From: Oscillospiraceae bacterium
Lineage (GTDB): Bacteria; Bacillota; Clostridia; Oscillospirales; Oscillospiraceae
Reading direction: 5' to 3'
Assembly: GCA_009780175.1 (NCBI GenBank)
Contig: WRAO01000005.1
Coordinates: 40,066 to 104,065 of the forward strand
Length of the DNA: 64,000 nucleotides
Below the pieces are notes generated by a model that had not been told where the DNA came from, made no database searches, and saw nothing but the letters and a program-made list of their open reading frames with translations. Position numbers and translations under genes: made by a program. Shown here piece by piece: positions 63,536 through 64,000 of this stretch. Position 1 is the first letter of the stretch; each line of letters opens with the position of its first letter.

Positions 63536-63774
63536 GTTACTACGTCTACATCCTCCGTTGCACCGACAACACCCTCTACACCGGCTGGACAACTGACCTA
63601 GATGCCCGCCTAGAATCCCACAACAACGGCACCGGCGCCAAATACACGCGAGGCCGCGGCCCGCTAGAGCTCGTCTACACCGAGACGCTAGCAACCAAAC
63701 CCGCCGCCATGCAGCGCGAATACGCCATCAAGCAACTCTCTCGCTCCGAAAAACTCGCCTTATGCAAACTATAA
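63532..63774 (+). CDS. GIY-YIG endonuclease family protein
   Basis: An 80-aa single-domain protein (YYVYILRCTDNTLYTGWTTDL, HNNGTGAKYTRGRGPL, and Glu in MQREYAIKQLSR). UPF0213-type proteins of this kind are probably DNA nucleases or repair factors. ATGA overlap with DUF4364 gives translational coupling. Confidence 0.93.
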   Translation: MSYYVYILRCTDNTLYTGWTTDLDARLESHNNGTGAKYTRGRGPLELVYTETLATKPAAMQREYAIKQLSRSEKLALCKL

Positions 63775-63796
63775 ACGAGCGATAGGTGGATTTTGT

Positions 63797-64000
63797 ATGA
63801 AGTATATCAAATACCTGATCCTACTCATAGCGCCAACGATCGTGAGCTATCTCGCGTGGTTCTACATGAACGACTCACCAGTTGTGCTTGTCGTCATGCA
63901 CGGCCTAACAGCAATCTATGTCTTCTTCCACGCTAAATACAGGTTCGCCCCAGCGTGGATTTTACCAACAAGCATCTTGCTCACACCACTAGCAATCTAT
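63797..64000 (+). CDS. Membrane protein, 3' partial
   Basis: An ORF of at least 68 residues running off the window. It starts MKYIKYLILLIAPTIVSYLAW after AGGTGG and contains three hydrophobic stretches in the visible part (also VVLVVMHGLTAIYVFF and WILPTSILLTPLAI). Family not recognisable from the fragment. Confidence 0.7.
   Translation, partial: MKYIKYLILLIAPTIVSYLAWFYMNDSPVVLVVMHGLTAIYVFFHAKYRFAPAWILPTSILLTPLAIY

Overview
The window comes from an anaerobic, endospore-forming member of the Clostridia (Firmicutes). This rests on a complete spoIIA operon (spoIIAA-spoIIAB-sigF), spoIIM, a sigma-H-like factor, a trimeric [FeFe] hydrogenase, two S-layer-homology (SLH) proteins, an LtaS-type lipoteichoic acid synthase, strong AGGAGG ribosome sites and frequent GTG/TTG starts. 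GC content looks to be in the low to mid 50s by eye. Genus cannot be read from the sequence. No rRNA, CRISPR array, insertion sequence or prophage was found.

Layout. 1-6120 (+): cell-wall genes (FtsW/RodA fragment, class B PBP, LtaS-like enzyme), a phage-like protein of unknown role and a flavodoxin-like oxidoreductase. 6121-8032 (-): a tyrosine recombinase, a 59-aa gene coupled to it and a candidate 37-aa Cys-rich peptide, in a region rich in palindromes. 8033-11585: secreted M13 peptidase and MATE transporter, bracketed by copies of a dispersed motif. 11919-13400: spoIIA operon. 13415-17654: two small genes, a SpoIID/peptidoglycan-binding protein and a DUF4349 lipoprotein. 17755-26117 (-): hydABC-type hydrogenase operon, preceded by a separately promoted set of DRTGG, ATPase, hydrogenase-like and PHP proteins that looks like a redox or H2 signalling module. 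26267-30793 (-): SLH protein, valS, PH-like membrane protein and RNase P RNA. 30939-35465 (mostly +): Cys-rich proteins, an SAF-domain dehydrogenase, a metallopeptidase, a YczE-like membrane protein and an XRE regulator. 35566-41516 (-): peptidoglycan-binding protein, acyl carrier protein, SLH protein, membrane protein-xerD-spoIIM, zinc ribbon and sigma factor. 41622-50126 (-): glmM, ruvB, a zinc-ribbon protein, a cysteine-synthase homologue, ruvA, ruvC, a hypothetical gene, recQ and an exported protein. 50196-53414 (-): tRNA-Pro(CGG), lipoprotein, amidase, CBS/CNNM protein. 53514-54948 (+): zinc ribbon and YdcF-like protein. 55078-59989 (-): branched-chain amino acid ABC transporter livJHMGF. 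60304-64000: a Cys-rich clostridial protein, YciI, DUF3048 lipoprotein, DUF4364, GIY-YIG and a membrane fragment.

The genes describe a fermenting anaerobe that disposes of electrons as H2, imports branched-chain amino acids, maintains an S-layered Gram-positive wall and sporulates. The features most worth a second look are the signalling module beside the hydrogenase, the recombinase locus with its small ORFs and repeated palindrome, the intergenic motif TTATGTAAAC (seven exact copies), an RNase P RNA with a greatly enlarged P12 region, a shared -35 element between divergent promoters, and the interrupted ruvCAB operon.
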